A stretch of 64,000 nucleotides of DNA from Flavobacterium fluvii (GTDB lineage: Bacteria; Bacteroidota; Bacteroidia; Flavobacteriales; Flavobacteriaceae): assembly GCF_900129545.1 (NCBI RefSeq), contig NZ_FQWB01000001.1, forward strand, positions 434,001 to 498,000, read 5' to 3'. Positions 9,400 to 17,042 of the stretch are shown here, piece by piece. Under the pieces are notes generated by a model that saw only the letters and a list, made by a program, of their open reading frames with translations, had not been told where the DNA came from and did not search any database. Numbering within the stretch: the stretch's first letter is position 1; each line of letters opens with the position of its first letter. A program made the translations under genes and the position numbers.

Positions 9400-9424
9400 T
9401 TTTTTTGACATAAACAGGAATTAC

Positions 9425-9880
9425 TTAAACCAACTTTCGAATACTCATCATCACTCCAACGTGAAGTCCTTCGTGATAATTATTGAAATTCATTGCTCCC
9501 TCTGCACTTGTCAAAACAAAGCCAGTTGAAGTGGGATATTCTTGATAGTTTTTGAAAATTCCATTACCGAAATCTTCTTTGGTCTTTTCAATTGTTTTGA
9601 ACAACAAAGACTTGATTTCGTCCACTTCGGCTTGGGTTGCATCCTGTTCCGGCTTGGTACCTTTTTTGTATTTTTCGACCATTTCGTCCGAAACCATTAT
9701 AGGCAATCCTGAAAGTTTATACACCAACAATTGTTGTGTAACAATAATATGAGCGATGTTCCAAATCAAATTATTGCTAAATCCTTCTGGAATTTTGTTG
9801 AGTTGTTCCAAAGTGTGGTTTTCTAGAATTTTGGAAACCATGGTTCTACTTGTAGTGTTTACGTTGAGTGTCTGATTCAT
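9425..9880 (-). CDS. DinB-like four-helix metalloprotein
   Basis: DinB/YfiT-type proteins are four-helix bundles that bind a divalent metal through three histidines; some use bacillithiol or mycothiol, many are unassigned. 151 residues from the ATG at 9880 (MNQTLNVNTTSRTMVSKILENHTLEQLNKIPEGF). Likely metal ligands: the histidine in LIWNIAHIIVTQQ near residue 45 and the two in NYHEGLHVGVMM near residue 140. I preferred 9880 over 9910 because the longer form adds a poorly charged, non-conserved stretch. The substrate is unknown. Confidence 0.8.
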   Translation of the reverse strand: MNQTLNVNTTSRTMVSKILENHTLEQLNKIPEGFSNNLIWNIAHIIVTQQLLVYKLSGLPIMVSDEMVEKYKKGTKPEQDATQAEVDEIKSLLFKTIEKTKEDFGNGIFKNYQEYPTSTGFVLTSAEGAMNFNNYHEGLHVGVMMSIRKLV

Positions 9881-9960
9881 TATTTTTAAATTTTTGATAA
9901 AATTAATCATTTTCCGTAGTAAATGGATTTTCTTTGCACAAAGAAATTGTACTTACCATT

Positions 9961-10311
9961 ATGAACAAAATATATTATCTCGCTTCCTGCGATACTTGTC
10001 GAAAAATCATCAAATCCTTGCCAAAAGACCATAATTTGGTATTTCACGATATCAAACAAGATCCTATTACGGTTGAAGAATTGGAAGAAATGCACCGCCT
10101 TTCCGGAAGTTACGAAGCGCTTTTCAGCAAAAAAGCACAACTTTACAAATCGATGGATTTGAAAAACAAATCCTTGACCGAAGCTGATTTCAAAAAATAC
10201 ATTCTGGAGCATTACACCTTTTTGAGTCGTCCTGTTTTTATTATTGACGGCAAAATCTACATTGGCAACAGCCAACAAAACATACTCCAGGTAATGAAAG
10301 CTTTAGCCTAA
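9961..10311 (+). CDS. ArsC/Spx-family thioredoxin-fold protein
   Basis: Arsenate-reductase-like (ArsC/Spx/YffB) family. 116 residues from ATG 9961: thioredoxin-fold N-terminus MNKIYYLASCDTCRKI with a CxxC pair (Cys10, Cys13), a helical insert, and the late SRPVFIIDGKIYIGN strand with the family Arg-Pro. Known arsenate reductases usually have a single catalytic Cys with Arg residues; the CxxC form is closer to Spx-like or uncharacterised members, so arsenate reduction should not be assumed. The stop overlaps the next start by one base (TAATG), so it is cotranslated with the exporter. The open frame begins 27 bp earlier, but MNKIYY is the better start. Confidence 0.85.
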   Translation: MNKIYYLASCDTCRKIIKSLPKDHNLVFHDIKQDPITVEELEEMHRLSGSYEALFSKKAQLYKSMDLKNKSLTEADFKKYILEHYTFLSRPVFIIDGKIYIGNSQQNILQVMKALA

Positions 10312-11207
10312 TGTCCAAAAGAACGCTTGCCCTCATTACCGCCACAATTGTTTCCATAATATACGGAATGACTTTCACGCTTGCCAAAGACGTAATGCCA
10401 AATTATGTCGAGGCTTATGGTTTCATTATAATGCGTGTGGGAGGGGCTTCCATTTTGTTTTGGTTGGTTTGGCTTTTCAGCAGAAAATCCAAGGAAGTTC
10501 GGGAAGAGAAAATCGACCCAAAAGATTACCTGCGAATAGTTTGGGCCGCCTTTTTTGGCGTGGCTTTAAACATGCTTTCTTTCTTCAAAGGATTAAGTCT
10601 TACCTCTCCTATTTCGGCATCGGTTCTCATGGTTTCAACACCAATAATTGTACTGATTCTTTCGGCTATCATTCTCAAAGAACGAATGCAAAAACGAATG
10701 GTTTTTGGAATTATTCTGGGATTGATTGGTACCGCTTTTCTTATTCTTTACGGAAAATCTGTTGGGAATGCGACAAATGCCACTTTAGGAAATTTTCTGG
10801 TTTTTGTCAATGCTTCTTCTTATGGAGTCTATTTAGTAATCGTCAAGAAACTAATGCAAAAATACAATCCTTTCAATTTTGCCAAATGGATTTATCTGAT
10901 TGGTTTCATAATGGTTTTGCCTTTTGGCTGGAGCCAATTTGAGGCAGTTGATTGGGTCTCGATGCCAATGGATATTTATTGGAAAATAGGGTTTGTAGTC
11001 GTTTTTTCGACTTTCCTGACCTACTTGCTGAATTTGCTTTCGATGAAAGAATTGAAACCAACCACTATTGCCGTTTTTGTCTATCTACAGCCATTTTTCG
11101 CCACCGTTTTTGCCATCAGCCTCGGAAAAGACGAGCTGACTTTGGTAAAAATCATTTCGGCTGTTTTGATATTTACAGGCGTGTATTTAGTTACACAAAA
11201 AAAGTAA
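10311..11207 (+). CDS. EamA/DMT-family transporter
   Basis: Drug/metabolite transporter superfamily, inner membrane. 298 residues with about ten transmembrane helices arranged as two EamA repeats: repeat 1 about 5-140 (SIIYGMTFTLAKDVMPNYVEA), repeat 2 about 155-295 (LNLLSMKELKPTTIAVFVYLQPFFATVF). It begins on the last base of the upstream stop codon. The substrate cannot be predicted; metabolite or amino-acid export is usual for the family. Confidence 0.9.
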   Translation: MSKRTLALITATIVSIIYGMTFTLAKDVMPNYVEAYGFIIMRVGGASILFWLVWLFSRKSKEVREEKIDPKDYLRIVWAAFFGVALNMLSFFKGLSLTSPISASVLMVSTPIIVLILSAIILKERMQKRMVFGIILGLIGTAFLILYGKSVGNATNATLGNFLVFVNASSYGVYLVIVKKLMQKYNPFNFAKWIYLIGFIMVLPFGWSQFEAVDWVSMPMDIYWKIGFVVVFSTFLTYLLNLLSMKELKPTTIAVFVYLQPFFATVFAISLGKDELTLVKIISAVLIFTGVYLVTQKK

Positions 11208-11209
11208 CA

Positions 11210-11518
11210 ATGAAAATTAAAATAGCCTTAACATTAATTTCAATTGTTTTTCTTTTATCTTTTCAACAAAAAGAAAATAATTCTATTAAAGGAATTTGGA
11301 CAGATAAAACAACTGAAAATGCAACCTTTGAAATAAGAGATAAAACAATATATTATATTGATGCTTTTGCAACCTACAAGTACACTTTTAAAAACAATAT
11401 TATAAAAATTTATTACTCTGATTATACGTTTACAGGAAAAGTCAGCTTTAAAAATGACATAATGTTTATAAAATCTTCAGATGGTATTATCATAAAATAT
11501 TATAGATTTAAAGGATAA
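11210..11518 (+). CDS. Small secreted hypothetical protein
   Basis: 102 residues from the ATG at 11210, two bases after the stop of the transporter gene. An N-terminal hydrophobic stretch (MKIKIALTLISIVFLLSF) looks like a signal peptide without a lipobox cysteine. The rest alternates hydrophobic and polar residues (GIWTDKTTENATFEIRDKTIYYID), like a small lipocalin-type beta barrel. It is strongly AT-rich compared with neighbours. I do not recognise the family. Confidence 0.65.
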   Translation: MKIKIALTLISIVFLLSFQQKENNSIKGIWTDKTTENATFEIRDKTIYYIDAFATYKYTFKNNIIKIYYSDYTFTGKVSFKNDIMFIKSSDGIIIKYYRFKG

Positions 11519-11572
11519 TTTTTTTTGAATTCCTGTGAAATACTGAACACTGACCACTGAAAACTTTTTTCT

Positions 11573-11580
11573 TATCTTTG
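11573..11580 (+). promoter_or_regulatory. yicC promoter -7 element
   Basis: TATCTTTG, a perfect TAnnTTTG match 19 nt before the yicC start. Confidence 0.55.
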
Positions 11581-11599
11581 AACTCTTTTAGAAAATAAT

Positions 11600-12460
11600 A
11601 TGATACAATCAATGACTGGATTTGGTAAAGCAAGCTTGCAATTACCAACCAAAAAAATAACGGTAGAAGTAAAATCCCTGAACAGTAAAGGTTTGGATTT
11701 AAGCGTGCGAATGCCTTCGTCTTACCGCGAAATGGAATTGGGTTTGCGCAACCAAATCGCCTTGAAACTGGAAAGAGGGAAAGTGGATTTTTCGATTTTT
11801 ATTGAAAGTACTGCCGAACAAACTTCCACGAAAGTGAACGTGCCCATCGTGAAAGCCTACATCGGTCAGTTACGCGAAGTATATCCTGATGCCGATGAAA
11901 CGGAATTAATGAAAATGGCCATCAGAATGCCGGACACTTTAAAAACTGAAAGAGAAGAAATCGACGAAAATGATTGGTCTGAAATTCAAAAAGTAATTGC
12001 AGAAGCCTTGGATTATATTGGAGATTTCCGAAAAGATGAAGGTGCTTCATTGGAAAAAGAATTCCAATTACGAATTGGCAATATTCGCCAATACATGAAC
12101 GATGCTTTGGCACTGGATCCAGAACGTGTTCAAGCCATAAAAGACCGTTTGCAAACTGCGATTTCAGAATTAAAAGTGAATGTGGATGAAAACCGTTTTG
12201 AACAGGAATTGATTTATTATCTTGAAAAACTGGACATTACCGAAGAAAAAGTACGTTTGACCAATCACTTGGATTATTTCTTGGAAACCATCAACGGAAC
12301 GGAAGCCAACGGAAGAAAACTAGGTTTCATCACCCAAGAAATGGGACGTGAAATCAATACTATGGGTTCCAAATCCAATCACGCACAAATGCAAAAATTA
12401 GTCGTGATGATGAAGGATGAATTGGAAAAAATCAAGGAACAGGTTTTGAATGTGTTATAA
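11600..12460 (+). CDS. yicC: YicC/YloC-family endoribonuclease
   Basis: YicC in E. coli is an endoribonuclease that helps turn over small RNAs; the family is cytoplasmic and widespread. 286 residues, normal length. Seen: the N-terminal signature MIQSMTGFGKASLQLPTKKITVEVKSLNSKGLD, the central helical region, and the C-terminal DUF1732 part with GRKLGFITQEMGREINTMGSKSNHA. It precedes gmk, the usual neighbour in many bacteria, with 120 bp of repeat DNA between. Confidence 0.93.
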   Translation: MIQSMTGFGKASLQLPTKKITVEVKSLNSKGLDLSVRMPSSYREMELGLRNQIALKLERGKVDFSIFIESTAEQTSTKVNVPIVKAYIGQLREVYPDADETELMKMAIRMPDTLKTEREEIDENDWSEIQKVIAEALDYIGDFRKDEGASLEKEFQLRIGNIRQYMNDALALDPERVQAIKDRLQTAISELKVNVDENRFEQELIYYLEKLDITEEKVRLTNHLDYFLETINGTEANGRKLGFITQEMGREINTMGSKSNHAQMQKLVVMMKDELEKIKEQVLNVL

Positions 12461-12474
12461 AATTCAGCCCAAAA

Positions 12475-12575
12475 TTACACGAATTATCACAAATTAATTA
12501 GTGGAAATTCGTGAAATTCGTGGCTAAAATAAAAATAAAAAGAGGATGATATTGCTTCTCGTTCCTCGCAATGAC
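12475..12575. repeat. Two dispersed palindromic repeats between yicC and gmk
   Basis: First unit 12475-12524: CACGAATT (12478) pairs with AATTCGTG (12506) around CACAAATTAATTAGTG. Second unit 12551-12575: ATTGCTTCTCGTTCC...GCAATGAC, a REP-like sequence resembling the GTCATTGCGAGGAACGAAGCAAT repeats of many genomes. The second unit creates a false upstream start for gmk. Confidence 0.65.
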
Positions 12576-12581
12576 TTTAAA

Positions 12582-13154
12582 ATGAAAAAAGGAAAATTAA
12601 TAGTGTTTTCGGCACCATCGGGCTCAGGGAAAACCACCATCGTTAGGCATTTATTAGGCAAAGAAGACTTGAATTTGGAGTTCTCCATTTCGGCGGCAAC
12701 CCGAGAAGCTCGTGGCGAAGAAGTAAACGGAAAAGACTATTACTTTATGTCGCTTTCTGAATTTAAATCCCACATCAAGAACGAAGATTTCGTGGAATGG
12801 GAAGAAGTGTACAGAGATAATTTCTACGGAACTTTAAAAAGCGAAGTGGAACGCATTTGGGCTCAAGGGAAAAACGTGATTTTTGACATCGACGTTGCCG
12901 GCGGTTTGCGAATCAAACATAAATTCCCGGAAGAAACCTTGGCCGTTTTCGTAAAACCACCAAGCGTGGACGAACTGAAAAGAAGGTTGAAAGAACGCTC
13001 CACGGAAAGCGATGAAAAAATCAATATGCGTATTGCCAAAGCCCACGTAGAATTGGCCACGGCACCACAATTTGACGTTGTCATCAAAAACTATGATTTG
13101 CCTATTGCACTAGAAGAAGCACATCAATTGGTAAAGGATTTTGTGAATAAATAA
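12582..13154 (+). CDS. gmk: Guanylate kinase
   Basis: Phosphorylates GMP to GDP with ATP. 190 residues from ATG 12582. P-loop FSAPSGSGKTT at residues 8-18, GMP-binding region FSISAATREARGEEVNGKDYYF, then NVIFDIDVAGGLRIK and the lid region RLKERSTESDEKINMRIAKA. The open frame extends 36 bp upstream into a repeat, so I used the ATG that begins MKKGKLIVFSAPSG. Follows yicC, a common pairing. Confidence 0.97.
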   Translation: MKKGKLIVFSAPSGSGKTTIVRHLLGKEDLNLEFSISAATREARGEEVNGKDYYFMSLSEFKSHIKNEDFVEWEEVYRDNFYGTLKSEVERIWAQGKNVIFDIDVAGGLRIKHKFPEETLAVFVKPPSVDELKRRLKERSTESDEKINMRIAKAHVELATAPQFDVVIKNYDLPIALEEAHQLVKDFVNK

Positions 13155-13161
13155 ATTTATT

Positions 13162-13252
13162 ACACAAAGAGACACGAAGAAAAACACAGAGAGACGCAAA
13201 AAATTTTAAAAGTACTTTGTGAATCTTCTTGTAAACTTTGTGAATCTTTGCG
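13162..13252. repeat. CACAAAG-type repeat between gmk and nadD
   Basis: Contains ACACAAAGAGACACGAAG at 13162 and the inverted counterpart CTTTGTGAATCTT at 13215, itself repeated in tandem at 13236. Same family as 2661-2762 and 22466-22940; no gene inside. Confidence 0.55.
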
Positions 13253-13264
13253 AAACAAAATAGT

Positions 13265-13846
13265 ATGAAAATCGGTCTCTATTTCGGAACATTCAATCCC
13301 ATTCATATTGGGCATTTGATTATTGCCAACCACTTTGCCGAATATTCCGGTCTGGATCAAATTTGGATGGTCGTGACGCCACACAATCCGTTGAAAAACA
13401 AACAGACTTTACTGGACGATTACCAACGACTCCAATTGGTTTTTTTGGCCACCGAAGATTACCCAAAAATCAAGCCTTCGGATATTGAGTTCAAGTTGTC
13501 GCAGCCCAATTATACCGTGAATACTTTGGCACATTTGCAGGACAAACATCCACAACACGAATTTTCGTTGATTATGGGCGAAGACAATTTAAAGTCTTTG
13601 CACAAATGGAAAAATCACGAAGTCATTTTGCAAAACCACGAAGTTTATGTGTATCCTCGCATTTCATCTGAACTCGAAAATTCGGTTTATAAAAACAATC
13701 CCAAGATTCATGTCATAGATGCCCCGATTGTGGAAATCTCTTCGACATTCATTCGAGAAAACATCAAAAACAAGAAGAATGTCCAGCCGCTTTTGCCTTC
13801 TAAAGTTTGGGAATACATTGACCACAATAATTTATACAGGAAATAA
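13265..13846 (+). CDS. nadD: Nicotinate-nucleotide adenylyltransferase
   Basis: Converts nicotinate mononucleotide and ATP to deamido-NAD in NAD synthesis. 193 residues, standard length. Nucleotidyltransferase motif GTFNPIHIGHL at residues 8-18, the TPHNPLKNK nucleotide-binding stretch, and the C-terminal ISSTFIRENI motif. It is the last gene of the run yicC-gmk-nadD and ends directly against the stop codon of the convergent LysR gene with no base between. Confidence 0.96.
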   Translation: MKIGLYFGTFNPIHIGHLIIANHFAEYSGLDQIWMVVTPHNPLKNKQTLLDDYQRLQLVFLATEDYPKIKPSDIEFKLSQPNYTVNTLAHLQDKHPQHEFSLIMGEDNLKSLHKWKNHEVILQNHEVYVYPRISSELENSVYKNNPKIHVIDAPIVEISSTFIRENIKNKKNVQPLLPSKVWEYIDHNNLYRK

Positions 13847-14743
13847 TTATTCCAAAACCTTTTTCAACTCGGTTTCGATATTTTCGAAAATTGGGCTTAT
13901 GTTTTCATTTTTTCCCGACAACAAAAAAACTTCGGTACCCGGCATTTGATTGGAATTCCACAACAGTTGTATTTTCTTTTCGGCCAACAATTCCTTGGCA
14001 TTGATGTTCCAAACTACCGCTACTCCAGTGTTTTTTGCAAGTAATTCCAGCATTTCATATTCGGATGGAATAATATAATTGGGAACCATCGACGGTCTTT
14101 TTTTATTGAAAACGTGCAACCAAAACAACTTGATGTGCGGAATTCCCGAATCGTGACTGAACCATTTTTGATTGTTTAACCAATTTTCGATTGTCGAAAA
14201 ATCCTTGATTTTGATGTTTGCTTTTAATTCCGAAGCATCAATACCGTTCGAACCCACGATGATTTGCTTGATTTCACCCAATTTTTTCTGGATGGTGTCA
14301 AAAGTGTCGTATTGTTTGGTCACAACCGCAAAATCGAGTTTTTTGGAATCCACCAATTCAAAAAGTTGGTCATTCGTATGGAAAGAAAAATCGATAAATT
14401 CATACTTCGAAAGCAATGCGCTTCCCAAAGAACTCATCAAGTGTTTAGAAATCCCCACCGAAATCAATCTATTGGCATTGAAGGCTTTGGCACGAAAACC
14501 ATTTTCCACATTTTCCAGTCGATCTAAGGCTTCAATGATTAAATTATTGAGTAACTTGGCGTATTCCGTTGGCTCCACACCTTTGGACTTTCTGTTGAAA
14601 AGTTTGTAGCCAACATGGGCTTCCAACATACCTATTTGCTGACTTACGGCCGGCTGACTGATAAACAATTCTTTGGCAGCCAAAGAAAAGTTCCCGTTTT
14701 TGTAAACCGATTTAAAGGTTCTGTACCATTCGAGATTGACCAT
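13847..14743 (-). CDS. LysR-family transcriptional regulator
   Basis: DNA-binding regulator, probably of the divergent DJ-1/alcohol dehydrogenase pair. 298 residues from ATG 14743 (MVNLEWYRTFKSVYKNGNFSLAAKELFISQPAVSQQIGMLE), with the winged helix-turn-helix at about 1-60 and a degenerate effector-binding domain after it. The longer frame to 14827 would run through the intergenic promoter and was rejected. A 14-bp AT-rich palindrome three bases upstream of its start fits a LysR-type autoregulatory site. Confidence 0.92.
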   Translation of the reverse strand: MVNLEWYRTFKSVYKNGNFSLAAKELFISQPAVSQQIGMLEAHVGYKLFNRKSKGVEPTEYAKLLNNLIIEALDRLENVENGFRAKAFNANRLISVGISKHLMSSLGSALLSKYEFIDFSFHTNDQLFELVDSKKLDFAVVTKQYDTFDTIQKKLGEIKQIIVGSNGIDASELKANIKIKDFSTIENWLNNQKWFSHDSGIPHIKLFWLHVFNKKRPSMVPNYIIPSEYEMLELLAKNTGVAVVWNINAKELLAEKKIQLLWNSNQMPGTEVFLLSGKNENISPIFENIETELKKVLE

Positions 14744-14746
14744 GTT

Positions 14747-14760
14747 ATAAATATATTTAT
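14747..14760. promoter_or_regulatory. Candidate LysR-type binding site
   Basis: ATAAATATATTTAT is a perfect 14-bp palindrome with the T-N11-A pattern of LysR boxes, in the intergenic region shared by the regulator and its divergent neighbours. AT-rich palindromes are common in this genome, so the call is moderate. Confidence 0.45.
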
Positions 14761-14804
14761 CACAAACATAATTTAAATTATTTTTACTGATAACACATTC
14801 GCCG

Positions 14805-14812
14805 TAAATTTG
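14805..14812 (+). promoter_or_regulatory. Promoter -7 element of the DJ-1/PfpI gene
   Basis: TAAATTTG, perfect TAnnTTTG match, 17 nt upstream of the start at 14830. Confidence 0.55.
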
Positions 14813-14829
14813 CATAAACAAAATCAATT

Positions 14830-15600
14830 ATGAAAAAAACAGCCTTATTTGCCATTATAGCATTAACCGTGGGTTGCATAACAGCAACCGCACAAAAACA
14901 AAATAAAAAAGTCATGAAAAAAGTATTATTTGTTGTCACCAGCCACGATAAATTGGGCAACACGGGAGAAAAAACAGGATTTTGGACAGAAGAATTAGCG
15001 GCACCTTATTATGCTTTGGCAGACAAAGGAGTGCAAATTGACATCGTAACACCTCTTGGCGGACAACCTCCAATTGACCCAAAAAGTGCCGATCCATCAT
15101 CAGCCACGGAAGATACCAAAAGATTTGATGCGGATATCGTTTTATTGGAAAAACTAAAAAACACCAAAAAATTATCCGAGGTAAATCAAGCCGATTACGA
15201 TGCTGTTTTTTATCCAGGAGGACACGGCCCGCTTTGGGATTTGGCCGAAGATTCCAATTCAGCAAAACTGATTGAAGCATTTTACACCCACAACAAACCA
15301 GTTGCTTTCGTTTGTCACGCACCCGGTGTTCTCAAAAACGTGAAAATCAATGGCGAATATTTGGTTAAAGGAAAAAAAGTTACCGGCTTTGCCAATACCG
15401 AAGAAGAAGCGGTTGGCTTGACCAAAATTGTTCCTTTTTTGCTGGAAGATGTTTTGCAACAAAACGGCGGCATTTACAGTAAAACCGAAAATTGGCATCC
15501 TTATGCCGTTGAAGATGGCTTGTTGATTACGGGACAAAATCCAGCTTCATCTAAACTGGTTGCCGAGAAATTATTACTACAATTAAACGCTAAAAAATAA
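14830..15600 (+). CDS. DJ-1/PfpI (Hsp31-like) protein with signal peptide
   Basis: Class I glutamine amidotransferase-like fold; Hsp31-type members act as glyoxalase III, deglycase or chaperone. 256 residues. Nucleophile-elbow cysteine Cys162 in VAFVCHAPGVL, upstream DAVFYPGGHGPLWDL, and an acidic residue in TGFWTEELAAPY suit the Hsp31 type. Odd feature: residues 1-22 (MKKTALFAIIALTVGCITATAQ) form a signal peptide, while the family's usual cytosolic start corresponds to Met29 (MKKVLFVVTSHDKLGNTG) at 14914. Either the protein is periplasmic or two starts are used. It is followed after 3 bp by an alcohol dehydrogenase gene. Confidence 0.88.
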   Translation: MKKTALFAIIALTVGCITATAQKQNKKVMKKVLFVVTSHDKLGNTGEKTGFWTEELAAPYYALADKGVQIDIVTPLGGQPPIDPKSADPSSATEDTKRFDADIVLLEKLKNTKKLSEVNQADYDAVFYPGGHGPLWDLAEDSNSAKLIEAFYTHNKPVAFVCHAPGVLKNVKINGEYLVKGKKVTGFANTEEEAVGLTKIVPFLLEDVLQQNGGIYSKTENWHPYAVEDGLLITGQNPASSKLVAEKLLLQLNAKK

Positions 15601-15603
15601 ACG

Positions 15604-16767
15604 ATGCTTAACTTCGAATTATACAATCCCACGAATTTGGTTTTTGGCAAAGGCCAAATAGAAAAATTGTCTGTTTTGGTTCCCTCTGGTTCAAAAATTC
15701 TGCTGGCTTACGGAGGCGGAAGCATCTTCAAGAACGGCATTTACGAACAGGTAAAAACCGCATTGTCGGGTTTTGAAATCGTTGAATTTGGCGGTATTGA
15801 ACCCAATCCCCATTTTGAAACCTTGATGAAAGCCGTTGCCGTAATCAAAGAACAAAAAATCGATTTTATCCTTGCCGTTGGTGGTGGAAGCGTCATCGAT
15901 GGCGTGAAATTTATTTCGGCAGCCGTTCATTATGACGGAAATCCAATAGAGATTCTTCAAAAACGCATTTTATTCAAAGATGTTTCGAAAGTTGTTCCTT
16001 TTGGAACCGTTTTGACCTTGCCTGCCACCGGTTCCGAAATGAATTCGGGTGCCGTGGTGACCATTGCGGCAACACAAGAAAAATTGACTCTTGGCGGAAG
16101 CGCCCTGTTTCCAAAGTTTTCTATTTGCGACCCAAGCGTCATTGCATCCTTGCCCAAAAGACAATTGCAAAACGGAGTTGTCGATGCCTACACCCACGTT
16201 TTGGAACAATATTTAACCTATCCACATGACGGTTATCTTCAAGACCGAATTGCAGAAAGCATCCTGCAAACCTTGATTCAAGTGGGACCAAACGTGGTCG
16301 AAAATCCAACGGATTATGCTTTGGCTTCCAATTTTATGTGGAGTTGCACGATGGCTCTAAACGGATTGATCCAAAAAGGAGTTCCTTCGGATTGGGCGAC
16401 GCACATGATCGGCCACGAATTGACCGCTTTGTACGGAATTGACCATGCCCGAACCTTGGCCATCATTGGACCCAATTTATATAGAGTAATGTTCGAAACC
16501 AAAAAAGGAAAATTGGCGCAATACGGAAAACGCATTTTTAACTTGACCGGAAGCGAGGATGAAATTGCCCAAGAAGCCATCATCAAAACAGTTGAATTCT
16601 TTCACGTTATGGGCATGCAAACCAAATTGTCCGATTGTGCAAAAGACTATGCAAAAACAGCCGATTTTATTGTCAACCGCTTTGAAGAAAGAGGTTGGAC
16701 AGCCATGGGGGAAAAACAAAATATTACTTTGGAAAAAGTAAAATCAATTGTGGAAATGAGTTATTAG
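15604..16767 (+). CDS. Iron-containing alcohol dehydrogenase (YqhD/BDH type)
   Basis: Group III NAD(P)-dependent alcohol/aldehyde reductase. 387 residues, the size of YqhD and butanol dehydrogenases. Nucleotide site ILAVGGGSVIDGVKFI near residue 95, TLPATGSEMNSGAVVT, and the metal ligands in VVDAYTHVLEQYL, THMIGHELTALYGIDHARTLA (Asp and His residues). It follows the DJ-1-like gene by 3 bp; together with the divergent LysR gene it suggests a unit that reduces reactive aldehydes. YqhD enzymes are NADPH-dependent; coenzyme here is inferred. Confidence 0.92.
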   Translation: MLNFELYNPTNLVFGKGQIEKLSVLVPSGSKILLAYGGGSIFKNGIYEQVKTALSGFEIVEFGGIEPNPHFETLMKAVAVIKEQKIDFILAVGGGSVIDGVKFISAAVHYDGNPIEILQKRILFKDVSKVVPFGTVLTLPATGSEMNSGAVVTIAATQEKLTLGGSALFPKFSICDPSVIASLPKRQLQNGVVDAYTHVLEQYLTYPHDGYLQDRIAESILQTLIQVGPNVVENPTDYALASNFMWSCTMALNGLIQKGVPSDWATHMIGHELTALYGIDHARTLAIIGPNLYRVMFETKKGKLAQYGKRIFNLTGSEDEIAQEAIIKTVEFFHVMGMQTKLSDCAKDYAKTADFIVNRFEERGWTAMGEKQNITLEKVKSIVEMSY

Positions 16768-16774
16768 CAAATAA

Positions 16775-16810
16775 AAAAGGCGTTCCTAAACTCCTTTAAG
16801 ACCGCCTTTT
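16775..16810 (+). terminator. Terminator after the alcohol dehydrogenase
   Basis: AAAAGGCG pairs with CGCCTTTT across a 20-nt loop, 8 bp after the stop codon. The stem is short. The rest of the 16811-16990 gap is very AT-rich with no gene seen. Confidence 0.6.
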
Positions 16811-16990
16811 CCAAAAATACTAAAACAAAACTAACTAATTCAATCCTCCTAATTTATTTATAAAAAACAAACTAACAGTAAGTTACAACGACTAAACGAA
16901 ATATATATTGCATCAAAATAAATATTTTTTTAATTTTTTTTTAATGTTCTTTTTTTGGTGGTTTCAAAATCTATTTTGGCCGTTTATTTA

Positions 16991-17022
16991 TTGCTTTATT
17001 AGTATATTTTTAAGTACTTTTG
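16991..17022 (+). promoter_or_regulatory. gpsA promoter
   Basis: TTG at 16991-16993, 21-bp spacer, then TACTTTTG at 17015-17022: a good Bacteroidota promoter. The expected transcription start is near 17029, leaving a leader of only about 14 nt. The -7 element lies inside the inverted repeat at 17007-17042. Confidence 0.6.
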
Positions 17023-17042
17023 ATTTTAAAAGTACTTAAAAA
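17007..17042. promoter_or_regulatory. 15-bp inverted repeat abutting the gpsA start codon
   Basis: Arms TTTTTAAGTACTTTT (17007-17021) and AAAAGTACTTAAAAA (17028-17042) are perfectly complementary with a 6-nt GATTTT loop; the second arm ends directly before the ATG. Because it covers the -7 element, start site and leader, it is a candidate operator, or the DNA of an RNA hairpin. Confidence 0.6.

Noticed and set aside
9961..10311. Arsenic-resistance operon
   Set aside because: The ArsC-like protein has a CxxC motif, and no arsR, arsB or acr3 gene is near; the adjoining transporter is of the EamA type.
12546..12581. Upstream start of guanylate kinase
   Set aside because: The extra 12 codons lie within a REP-like repeat; the family starts at MKKGKLIVFSAPSG.
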